From the NCBI GenBank assembly GCA_016935595.1, contig JAFGQQ010000348.1:1-7473 (forward strand): a DNA stretch of 7,473 nucleotides, in the 5' to 3' direction. A model generated the notes under the pieces. The model was not told the DNA's origin. It ran no database searches and was given only the letters and a program-made list of their open reading frames with translations. Position numbers and translations under genes: made by a program. Numbering within the stretch: position 1 is the first letter of the stretch; every line of letters starts with the position of its first letter. This stretch comes from Bacteroidales bacterium (GTDB lineage: Bacteria; Bacteroidota; Bacteroidia; Bacteroidales; UBA10428). Positions 1-7,307 of this stretch are shown here, in pieces.

Positions 1-203
1 AAGAATTCGCCAAACAGCTTCCTGATTTGAATAGAAAGAAAATAGGATTATTTACAACATATAAAGTGGCAACCGGCAGTATGTTCCAAAACATGAAAAA
101 ACGATTGTCAGATAAAATAGACGAAGTATCTATTGAGATAAAATCGAGAAATGGTGAACTTTCAGAAATGGATAAAATATTATTGGAAAAATTTATTCTT
201 TAA
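1..203 (+). CDS. Flavodoxin-like protein, C-terminal fragment (5' end outside window)
   Basis: An open frame enters from the left edge (first full codon at 3) and stops at TAA 201-203, giving 66 residues. The stretch LNRKKIGLFTTYKVATGSMF followed by a Lys-rich helix and a closing amphipathic helix resembles the last beta-strand and helix of flavodoxin-fold proteins, where an aromatic or Thr-rich loop follows a hydrophobic strand near the FMN. Such proteins carry electrons or reduce flavins in the cytoplasm. The FMN phosphate-binding loop would be at the N-terminus, which is not visible, so FMN binding cannot be confirmed. The gene converges on the GH9 gene with 19 bp between stops, so it is a separate transcription unit. 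A flavodoxin-like NAD(P)H reductase is an alternative. The family call rests on resemblance recalled from memory. Confidence 0.6.
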   Translation, partial: EFAKQLPDLNRKKIGLFTTYKVATGSMFQNMKKRLSDKIDEVSIEIKSRNGELSEMDKILLEKFIL

Positions 204-222
204 TTAGTACTTATATAAATAA

Positions 223-2727
223 TTATTTTTTACTGTTCAATAGCTCATTTACAGCATTTACAAGGAATATATAACTTCCACCCATACCAATTACATATTC
301 ATTTTCGCCCCATAAAAATGGCCAGTCTTCTTTGTTTTCAGGTAAATCAGGTTTTATAATCACTGCACCTGGAACAATTCCACCGGCAATAAATGAATAA
401 TCGGCCCGGTTATTACCATAAGCAACTTTTTTTGAATGGGTACCGACTCCCGAAACAAAAGAGATATTAGAACCGGGATGGCAACCATATATGTAATTCA
501 ATCCTTTATAAACATCTTCAGGATTTATGATTTCAGGAAAAACTTTATGTAAATAGTAATTATTAATTCCGAAATAAATTACCCATCCGTTTCCGCCCCA
601 TCCGCCTATAGAGATCGGAACGCCAAAAGGATTATTATAATCAATACTATCAATTTGGTTTTTATATGCTTTGACTAATTTTTTTATTTTTTCCGTATAA
701 GATTCATTCATAAAAGGAATGGCTTTCACTGCCATAATTGAATTAAACATAAATTTTTTTTCTATACTTGGCCAAAGCTCTTCAATTGCTTTTGAATATA
801 TAGTGTCTTTGGTGCAAATTAATAATTCAACAGCTGCTTTGAGTTTTTCATCTTCCAGTTTTCCTCCGGTTGTATTGCCGCTAATAAAAATATCCGGTTC
901 ATGACTATTTTCTTCATTCCAGACTTTTTTTGCAGTTACTAAACATTCAAGTGCCAGTTCATCATTATATTCTTTTAAAGCACGGCTCGCAGCGGCTAAT
1001 GCTGCAATTGATCCGTAATTTAGCGGAGATGATTTGCTCGTAAAAGCCCATCTGTCGTCAAATTTGCCACTGGTAAATCCGTCTGACTTAAAATTGTCCA
1101 ATGCGGGATTGTAAACTAAATTATCTGTCATGGTTATTGCATCACCAAGATGAGTGTATTGCGATAAGTCAGGCACTATTATGCCAGGAATTGCATGTCC
1201 GACAGCTCTGTGCTGAGCAATTAATGCAAGTGTTCCGTGTTCTATTTGTTGTAATATATCAGGGATACCATCCGGAGCATGAATATCAACGTATTTTTTT
1301 TTCTGGTCAATTAAGGTCTCATCCCTTTTTAAACCAAATTTTTCCCATATATCTACTAAACTATGTACGGTATGATATTGGGTTTGTGTTCTTATATCAT
1401 AATCACCCGCATCAAACCAGCCGCCAATATTCAATCCCGGAATATGTTCACCTGGTTTATATGGCGAATCGGTTGTAGGACCTTGAGCATATAAATCGAA
1501 ATGTTTGTGATTTACCGGGGCCTGTAAAGCGTCATCAAGGTGGGAGGCTCCATGCCATACACGGTAAGCTTCATTAACAAGCATATGATCCATTTGTACC
1601 GGGAAAAATATATCAAGCGTTTGATGCCAAGAATTTTCATAAACATCTGAGGCGATCCTGAAGATACTTGTACGTATGCCATTGTATTCAATTATGTATA
1701 ATCCATTTTCCTTAACAGAAGAAAAATCAAACTTGAAATAGTTATATCTTAAATAGTTACCCCATTCTTTTATTTTACTATTAAGTTTTTCTTCAATAGT
1801 GCCATTTTCCCTGACTTTTAATAAACGAGCTGTAGCTTGAGGATTATCATTTTTATCAAATTCTATTACTGCAACTTTTTTTTGTGCCGGATGATATCCA
1901 ACTTGTGAATAGGCAATCATTGGAGGCCTGATCCAATTGGGAATAGTGTTAGCTGTAATGTTCCATTCAATTACCTTTCCCGATTTATTTCCGGGGATGA
2001 GGCTACGGACAACATACCAACCGTTCTGGGCTTTATTCCTTCCATCATATAATAAAAGCTCATTTTCAATGGTTTTAATAGTTATACGTCGGGCAGGATC
2101 TTCCGGAGCAAGAGTTAACACCTTGCCTGAGGCGATTGGCTTGGGTTCCACAATTCCTGATTTATCTGCTTTCATTGGTCCACCAGGGTAAAGAGGAAAA
2201 ATTCCACTTCTTTCATCCATCAGGTAAGCTTTTGAAAAATAGGCAGAAGGCAAAAATTCTAAATTAAATCCGGCAATACCGATAAGCTTTTTAGGGAGTG
2301 GCTTATTTAAAATAACACTAATAATAATATTCTCATTTTCACTTTTTACTTTTAAACTATAATTAAAATCATATTCGGGATAAGATAAAAATACTTCAAT
2401 ATTGTTATCTGTTTTATTAATTTTTTTTTCAATAAATTTTGGAATCGGGTCCCATTGTTCTGGGGTTGGACAAAGTCTTACATCTCCATTGGTTGCAGTA
2501 CGAACCTCATGATGAATGAATTCGATTCCTGTTATTTTTGAATCTCCAAAGTATTCGTTGTACCAGTTATTGAAAACAAGAACATTAAATCCGCAAGTTT
2601 CAAAATATTCCTGGTCGTTTAATTTAAAATCGTTATTATTTAAACGGTTACAAGCAGGAAATTGGAGGACTATAATAATATACAATAAAGAAATTAACAG
2701 TAGTTTCATTTTTTGAGTTTTAAACAT
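223..2727 (-). CDS. Glycoside hydrolase family 9 enzyme (cellulase type), putative lipoprotein
   Basis: An 834-residue beta-glucanase candidate of the inverting GH9 family, last gene of the cstA-GH5-GH9 run. Residues 7-25 form a hydrophobic signal ending in FPAC, so Cys26 is a likely lipidation site. Residues 33-265 are a beta-rich N-terminal region I cannot assign to a named domain. Residues about 266-358 look like the Ig-like CelD_N domain (SQVGYHP, then NGLYIIEYNG). Residues about 366-830 are the (alpha/alpha)6 catalytic domain: GGWFDAGDYD supplies the paired aspartates D439 and D442, and WGENEYVIGMGG near the end supplies the probable acid E810. The classical HHR substrate motif appears as N772-N773-R774. 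There is no T9SS tail and no CBM after the catalytic domain. ATG at 2727 is used; ATG at 2709 (M7, MKLLLIS) makes an equally good signal peptide, and neither has a clear Shine-Dalgarno. Family call is firm; substrate is not known and could be cellulose, mixed-linkage glucan or oligosaccharides. Confidence 0.93.
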   Translation of the reverse strand: MFKTQKMKLLLISLLYIIIVLQFPACNRLNNNDFKLNDQEYFETCGFNVLVFNNWYNEYFGDSKITGIEFIHHEVRTATNGDVRLCPTPEQWDPIPKFIEKKINKTDNNIEVFLSYPEYDFNYSLKVKSENENIIISVILNKPLPKKLIGIAGFNLEFLPSAYFSKAYLMDERSGIFPLYPGGPMKADKSGIVEPKPIASGKVLTLAPEDPARRITIKTIENELLLYDGRNKAQNGWYVVRSLIPGNKSGKVIEWNITANTIPNWIRPPMIAYSQVGYHPAQKKVAVIEFDKNDNPQATARLLKVRENGTIEEKLNSKIKEWGNYLRYNYFKFDFSSVKENGLYIIEYNGIRTSIFRIASDVYENSWHQTLDIFFPVQMDHMLVNEAYRVWHGASHLDDALQAPVNHKHFDLYAQGPTTDSPYKPGEHIPGLNIGGWFDAGDYDIRTQTQYHTVHSLVDIWEKFGLKRDETLIDQKKKYVDIHAPDGIPDILQQIEHGTLALIAQHRAVGHAIPGIIVPDLSQYTHLGDAITMTDNLVYNPALDNFKSDGFTSGKFDDRWAFTSKSSPLNYGSIAALAAASRALKEYNDELALECLVTAKKVWNEENSHEPDIFISGNTTGGKLEDEKLKAAVELLICTKDTIYSKAIEELWPSIEKKFMFNSIMAVKAIPFMNESYTEKIKKLVKAYKNQIDSIDYNNPFGVPISIGGWGGNGWVIYFGINNYYLHKVFPEIINPEDVYKGLNYIYGCHPGSNISFVSGVGTHSKKVAYGNNRADYSFIAGGIVPGAVIIKPDLPENKEDWPFLWGENEYVIGMGGSYIFLVNAVNELLNSKK

Positions 2728-2782
2728 AAGTATTATTTTTATTTTAATTTAAGTTAAGCTAATGAATATTTTAATCAAATAG

Positions 2783-4783
2783 TTATTCTATTTTAATTAA
2801 AGTACTTGATAAAGTAATACCATTAATTTTAATAAAATAAATACCATTTTTTAAACCAGACGTATTTATTTTGACTTTATTTTGGATAATTTCAATCGGT
2901 AAATTGATTTCATTACCCAATAAATTGAAAATTTTAATATTAAATTGGTTTATTTTATCAATTGGTTCGATATATAAAATATCTATTACAGGATTTGGGT
3001 AGATTATATAATTATTAATAGAATTATTTTGAACATCTGTTTTCTGGTTTTTAATCGAGATCTCAATTTCATCTTGTATTTCAGGATCAAATTTAGATTT
3101 GGCTGCAACAATAACCGAGCCATCACCTGTGCCAATTGCCGTAAGTAATCCGTAATTATTAATTTTTGCAATTCCTGAACCTGATTCGATTGTCCAGGTC
3201 ACATCAGAACTTGATAATGTGTTGGGTGATAAATCAACATATAATTGCAGATTTCCTTCTTTTTCATTAATTATAGTCAATCCTGTTTCTGTGTAAATAG
3301 AAATTGAAGTGATAGGATTGGTTTTTTCAATAATTTCGACTAAGAAATTATCGAAATAAATATTTCCTGTTTGAAGTCCCATATCAATCGATAAACGGGT
3401 AGCTATATCGGTAATATCATTCATTGTAAATATAAATGAATAATTGGTAAAGGTATCGGACAGGGTGATTGTATTAAAACCGCTATAGCTATTCCATGGT
3501 TCTGCATTTCTACCGACATAGGGTGAAATTGTGAGCTTTTCCGGTGAATAAGCATCAAAAATAACTTTGTATGTGGTTTTATAAATAATTGGTAATTGGT
3601 ATTTTGACATTTGTACATGCCAGTTTTGATCACTGCCGTCTGTTATTTCAATATGGTACATTTCATTTTCTGGTATTATATTAACTGCAGCTGTCCCATT
3701 CAGATTTATTCCCCAGTTACCAGGACCAAATTCAAAATTTGAGATAAGTATAGTATCGCCGGTTAGAGGCAGGTATTCAGTAGGTGTTGTTTCAACCAAA
3801 GCTTTAACTAATTCTATTCGCCATGAAGTTGAGCCTGGGTCGAAAATTCCGAAACCTGCTCCAAATTCCCAGTAAGACCAGCTAAATCCGAATTCTTCAA
3901 ATTTACGTGCACAAAAAGCCGTCCATTTTGCCCTTGAATCCATTTCTGCTGTACTATATGCTCCGAATTCACCCATATAAACCGGAACATTTGCGGTATC
4001 GACATAGCTTAGAATTATATTAAGATCGTTAATTATATTGTTCATTTGTGTTTCTGTGCTGTCCCAGGTTATTCCCAACCAGGCGTCGGATCCATCAACC
4101 CAGCTTGCTCCCTGATGTGTAAAATCAAAAGGATTATAATAATGAACCGTTAAAATGATATTCGTATCATTGGGTAAAACAAGTTTATCCAGCGCGCCGA
4201 TACCTCCCCATTCCGCAGTACCAATAACAATAGTTCTGTTTGGATTAATATTTCTCACTGTGTCTAATATTTCTTTTGCATAGGCATTCCATAGTTGCGG
4301 TGTGAAATTTGTATTAGGTTCATTGCATAATTCGAAAAGAAGACTGTCAGGATAATCTTTAAAATGAATAGCAATTTGTTTCCAGATACCAAGTAACCTG
4401 TTTTTATGGATTGCCGGTAGCTCAAATAATTCTAAATAATGATGTATGTTTACAACAGCCATCAGGCTATTTGATAATGCCTGGTCAACTGCCCATTGAA
4501 CCTTGTTTATAAAAGCAGTATCAATTGTATAAGGAGGTTCTTCCAATGCATAATCTGACCACCGGGCCGGAATGCGCACTGAATTAAATCCGATCTCTGC
4601 TATTAAGTTAAAGTATTTTTCGTGAAGATATAATCCATAAGTGCCTTTTGGACTTTCTAGCGCATTTCCCAGGTTTATTCCCCTGCCAAGTTTTTGATTA
4701 ATCTCAAATGCTTTATTCTGGGCTTGTAAACTGAATAAGTAAAATCCTGTTATTTGCAAAAATATGAATAATTTAATTTTCAC
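2783..4783 (-). CDS. GH5 (subfamily 25-like) cellulase with CBM4/9-type, Big_2 and T9SS sorting domains
   Basis: A 666-residue secreted endo-beta-glucanase candidate, retaining mechanism. Residues 1-21 are a signal peptide (likely cut after A21 in LQAQ). Residues about 30-330 are the GH5 TIM barrel: GRGINLGNALESP, R70 in SVRIP, H114-H115, N154-E155 in ELCNEP (acid/base), H214-Y215-Y216, E272 in YMGEFGA (nucleophile) and W305. The barrel closely resembles remembered Thermotoga Cel5A (GH5_25), including the HQGASWVDGS loop; members of that group act on beta-glucans and often mannans. Residues about 341-487 resemble a CBM4/9-type jelly roll, 491-577 a Big_2 Ig-like domain, and 593-666 the T9SS type A tail (YPNP at 595-598, LKNGIYFIKI), so it is exported across the outer membrane and probably anchored or released there. 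The start is GTG (4783-4781); an in-frame TAA at 4804-4802 and the lack of any nearby ATG leave it as the only sensible choice. It overlaps the cstA stop by 11 bp, suggesting translational coupling. Confidence 0.94.
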   Translation of the reverse strand: MKIKLFIFLQITGFYLFSLQAQNKAFEINQKLGRGINLGNALESPKGTYGLYLHEKYFNLIAEIGFNSVRIPARWSDYALEEPPYTIDTAFINKVQWAVDQALSNSLMAVVNIHHYLELFELPAIHKNRLLGIWKQIAIHFKDYPDSLLFELCNEPNTNFTPQLWNAYAKEILDTVRNINPNRTIVIGTAEWGGIGALDKLVLPNDTNIILTVHYYNPFDFTHQGASWVDGSDAWLGITWDSTETQMNNIINDLNIILSYVDTANVPVYMGEFGAYSTAEMDSRAKWTAFCARKFEEFGFSWSYWEFGAGFGIFDPGSTSWRIELVKALVETTPTEYLPLTGDTILISNFEFGPGNWGINLNGTAAVNIIPENEMYHIEITDGSDQNWHVQMSKYQLPIIYKTTYKVIFDAYSPEKLTISPYVGRNAEPWNSYSGFNTITLSDTFTNYSFIFTMNDITDIATRLSIDMGLQTGNIYFDNFLVEIIEKTNPITSISIYTETGLTIINEKEGNLQLYVDLSPNTLSSSDVTWTIESGSGIAKINNYGLLTAIGTGDGSVIVAAKSKFDPEIQDEIEISIKNQKTDVQNNSINNYIIYPNPVIDILYIEPIDKINQFNIKIFNLLGNEINLPIEIIQNKVKINTSGLKNGIYFIKINGITLSSTLIKIE

Positions 4784-6557
4784 GTTTAATATGTTTTTTG
4801 TTTATTAATGCACTAATGCTACTGATTAAGAGCCATATTGTAAGAACAAGAATAATAATCGAAATGATCAGGAGTAAAATTTCTTTTTGATTTAGGAATT
4901 TAATAACATTTTGAACCATAGCCCATAAAGTTACAATTAAAATTAATAGCATAGGGATAAAAGCAACGAGTATATTTTTCTTTTTAAAATACAGGTACAC
5001 TGTAACAATTAAAAGGGCTAATGCAGCCAATAACTGGTTCAATGATCCAAATAACGGCCAGAGTACCAGCGCCCCTTTTGCACCTGGTTTTGCGAATGTC
5101 ATTAAACCTGCTGCAATTACAACAAATGCGGTTGAAATATATCTGTTGTAAATAAATTGTTTTTTAATATAATTGAACAGTTTTAAAAGAAAAATATATA
5201 ATTTATTCTTTTTATCTTTTTGTATTTCTTTAATTTTAAAAGAGGTTCTAAATATTTCCTGCAAGGACAGCCTTTGTATACGTGTTGCAGAGTCAAGTGT
5301 GGTATTAGCAAAACTAACAATAAAAACAGCAATTAATGCCTTCCCAAACGAAGCAGGTATTCCATAGCTGTTTAAAAGATTTGCAGAACCTACAACAAAA
5401 GCTTCAAGGTTTGCTTCAAGTCCCGATGCCGAACTCCATGAACTGTAATGATGCCTGAAAGCTTCAATTCCTTTGAACATGATACCATCTTTTTCCAATC
5501 CCATTCCCAGACCACCGGCAATGGCCATTAAAACTAAAACTGCCAATAAGCTTTCGACCAGCATACTGCCATAACCAACGAATAACATATCTTTTTCGTT
5601 ATCAACTTGTTTTACAGTAGTGCCTGAGCTGGCAAGTGAATGGAATCCGGAAATGGCGCCACATGCAACGGTAATAAAAAGCAATGGCATAAGGTTTGGA
5701 ATATCGGTACCAGCTTTAAAAGCTTCAGGATTTATAGCAGGAGCAGTGACAGGCGGGTGAGCAATAATTATTCCGAGTAATAGTAAAAATGTTGCAACGA
5801 ATAATTGGTGTGAATTAATATAATCGCGTGGCTGTAATAATTTATGTACTGGTATGGTTGAAGCAAAAAATACATAAATAAACAAAACTACACACCAGGT
5901 AACTACCTCTGAACCCATAATAGGTGGGATTCGAAGCGGGAACTGGACACCAAGAAGAATAGATAGATAAAGCAGAACAACAGCAATAACAGAATATAGA
6001 AAATCATTTTTACCTTTTCTAATCTGCCATCCCAGCCAAACTGCAATGGGTAATTGAAACCATACAGGAATAACCGATTCGGGGTACATTTTAAATAATA
6101 CACCAACAATCATGGCAAATACAGCAAGAACAATAAATAGTAAAAACTGCATAATAAACTGGAATGCATACCGAGTTGAAGAACTCAATAAATTACCTGT
6201 TAAGTCGCCAATTGATTTTCCTTTTGTTCTTCCTGAAATAACCAAGGTTGAAAAGTCATGTACAGCTCCCATAAATATTGAACCAAAAAACACCCACAAA
6301 AAAGCAGGCAGCCATCCCCAAATAATACCTATTGCCGGTCCTACAATGGGTCCTAAACCTGCAATAGTAGTAAAATGATGGCCAAAAATGATATTTTTTT
6401 TTGTTGGCACAAAATCTATATTATCTTTAAATTCATGAGACGGCACAATATTTTTATCGGATAAATTGAAAATTTTCGATGCTATGAATCTGCCATATAA
6501 TCTATAAGCAAGTATATAACCGATGATCGATAATAATATAAGAAATAGAGTATTCAT
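4773..6557 (-). CDS. cstA: Carbon starvation protein CstA family transporter (short form)
   Basis: A 594-residue inner-membrane protein, first gene of the minus-strand run. About 15 hydrophobic segments run from residue 3 to 586. Family signatures are clear: GHHFTTIAGLGPIVGPAIG (59-77), FMGAVHDFSTLVISGR (95-110) with a SIGDLTG follow-up, GAISGFHSLASSGTTVKQ (300-317) and SFANTTLDSATRIQRL (415-430). These belong to the CstA N-terminal domain and the C-terminal CstA 5TM domain. Characterised members (E. coli CstA and BtsT) import peptides or pyruvate under carbon limitation. This protein is shorter than the roughly 700-residue E. coli form; the Lys-rich stretch at 441-471 is a likely cytoplasmic loop. 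The ATG at 6557-6555 gives a normal hydrophobic N-terminus. Downstream, its last codons overlap the GTG of the GH5 gene. The substrate here cannot be told from sequence; no BtsS/BtsR-type two-component pair is in the window. Confidence 0.95.
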   Translation of the reverse strand: MNTLFLILLSIIGYILAYRLYGRFIASKIFNLSDKNIVPSHEFKDNIDFVPTKKNIIFGHHFTTIAGLGPIVGPAIGIIWGWLPAFLWVFFGSIFMGAVHDFSTLVISGRTKGKSIGDLTGNLLSSSTRYAFQFIMQFLLFIVLAVFAMIVGVLFKMYPESVIPVWFQLPIAVWLGWQIRKGKNDFLYSVIAVVLLYLSILLGVQFPLRIPPIMGSEVVTWCVVLFIYVFFASTIPVHKLLQPRDYINSHQLFVATFLLLLGIIIAHPPVTAPAINPEAFKAGTDIPNLMPLLFITVACGAISGFHSLASSGTTVKQVDNEKDMLFVGYGSMLVESLLAVLVLMAIAGGLGMGLEKDGIMFKGIEAFRHHYSSWSSASGLEANLEAFVVGSANLLNSYGIPASFGKALIAVFIVSFANTTLDSATRIQRLSLQEIFRTSFKIKEIQKDKKNKLYIFLLKLFNYIKKQFIYNRYISTAFVVIAAGLMTFAKPGAKGALVLWPLFGSLNQLLAALALLIVTVYLYFKKKNILVAFIPMLLILIVTLWAMVQNVIKFLNQKEILLLIISIIILVLTIWLLISSISALINKKHIKREN

Positions 6558-6571
6558 GATTTTTTTTAAAA

Positions 6572-6579
6572 CAAAAGTA
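6572..6579 (-). promoter_or_regulatory. Putative Bacteroidota -7 element (TAnnTTTG) for the cstA operon
   Basis: Read on the minus strand this site is TACTTTTG, an exact fit to the Bacteroidota sigma-ABfr -7 consensus TAnnTTTG, 14 bp before the cstA ATG. The -33 element is poor: the nearest TTTG lies only 13 bp upstream rather than about 19. Transcription would start very close to the ATG, giving a leader of under about 10 nt and no Shine-Dalgarno. In such AT-rich DNA a chance match is possible. Confidence 0.4.
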
Positions 6580-6584
6580 ATATT

Positions 6585-6598
6585 AATTTGATCAAATT
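6585..6598. promoter_or_regulatory. Perfect 14-bp palindrome, possible operator upstream of cstA
   Basis: AATTTGATCAAATT is a perfect palindrome with no spacer, lying 5 bp upstream of the putative -7 element, between where the -7 and -33 elements would sit. A dimeric regulator binding here would occlude or contact RNA polymerase. The core TTTGATCAAA differs from the classical CRP (TGTGA-N6-TCACA) and FNR (TTGAT-N4-ATCAA) sites because it lacks the central spacer. The regulator is unknown, and AT-rich background lowers the significance. Confidence 0.35.
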
Positions 6599-7214
6599 TA
6601 AATGTTAAATATTTAAAGATAAGATTATAAATAGATGAACATTTTTATTAAGATTATGAAAATTTTTTAATATTAAGGTATAAAAATAATTTTGGTTATT
6701 GTATTGGGATTAACCTAATTTGATTTAGCTGATCTATTCGGGAATCTCAATTGGATTTACTCCATTTGAAATGATATAAAGTATTGCTTTATAATTAAAA
6801 TATCATTAGTCTAGATTATTTTGTATCTTTATTATATAATTTTCTAATTTTTAATTAGTTATTTGTTATTTGAGATGCTTTAATCGAATCTAAAGTTTTA
6901 AATCTGGAATCATACTTTAGCGAAGGAAGAGGGTTTGGGTTTGAAGTAATCTCATTCTCAAATTTGTGTTATTTATTATTCTGTTTATCAGTTAGTTTGA
7001 TTTAGTATAGGACTGGATAGTAATTATATAGGAGGAATCCTAAAAACAATAATTTTAAATATAACAGAAGAGCCTCAATATGTTTTTATATGGATGGCCT
7101 TCGTATCATGAAATCTTTGTGAAAAAGGATTTTTAAACATAGTAATTGCATAAAAATTCAATTATTAATATTATTTTGAGACCTCTGTAGAGGCAGTTTA
7201 ATCACTTTATATTA

Positions 7215-7283
7215 ACATGCTTTTTATAAGACACCTCTTTTACTAGCAAAAATATTGATTTGGATTGTAATAAAGAAGCATGT
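7215..7283. repeat. Imperfect inverted repeat downstream of the right-edge gene
   Basis: The left arm ACATGCTTTTTAT (7215-7227) pairs with the right arm ATAAAGAAGCATGT (7270-7283), matching over 13 positions with one bulged base; 42 bp separate the arms. It begins 25 bp beyond the stop of the T9SS-tailed gene and would be transcribed as its 3' untranslated region on the minus strand. It could stabilise or end that transcript, although the long loop and lack of a following T-run argue against a simple intrinsic terminator. Confidence 0.35.
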
Positions 7284-7307
7284 AAAATTTCCAATATTTT
7301 ATGAAAA

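Larger units (their letters stand above)
6558..7307. other. Gene-free, very AT-rich intergenic region upstream of cstA
   Basis: About 750 bp without a convincing gene on either strand. Every frame is closed at short intervals; the best small frames (for example an 18-codon ATG frame from 7080 on the plus strand) show no family resemblance. I see no tRNA, rRNA, CRISPR unit or insertion-sequence end. It contains the cstA promoter candidate and palindrome at its left end and a handful of short inverted repeats: 6844-6858 (CTAATT/AATTAG), 6890-6920 (CTAAAGT/ACTTTAG), 7029-7042 (TAGGA/TCCTA), 7182-7193 (CCTCT/AGAGG) and the longer one at 7215-7283. None has the GC stem and T-run of a standard terminator. 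It could hide a small RNA or a decayed gene, but nothing proves either. Confidence 0.7.

Noticed and set aside
204..222. Bidirectional terminator between the convergent flavodoxin and GH9 genes
   Set aside because: The 19-bp gap contains no inverted repeat; the two transcripts probably overlap at their 3' ends.
1101..1478. 125-codon plus-strand open frame opposite the GH9 gene, and other plus-strand frames at 719-904, 1937-2191 and 2516-2716
   Set aside because: They lie antisense to a gene with clear GH9 motifs, show no family resemblance, and their compositions look like reverse-strand shadows.
3421..4005. Minus-strand frames at 3421-3633 and 3814-4005
   Set aside because: They are alternate-frame shadows inside the GH5 gene, whose own frame has continuous domain matches.
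5173..6378. Frames at 5173-5367 (+), 5903-6109 (-) and 6112-6378 (+)
   Set aside because: All overlap the cstA frame, which is intact and carries the family signatures.
6844..6858. CTAATT-TTT-AATTAG hairpin as a terminator
   Set aside because: The stem is almost entirely A/T, which is expected by chance in this composition, and no gene on the matching strand ends beside it.
7080..7136. 18-codon plus-strand ATG frame in the intergenic region
   Set aside because: Too short, with no convincing ribosome binding site or homology; the GGAGG at 7031-7035 is about 45 bp upstream.
7182..7193. CCTCT-GT-AGAGG hairpin as a transcription terminator
   Set aside because: The stem is only 4-5 bp and no T-run follows on either strand.
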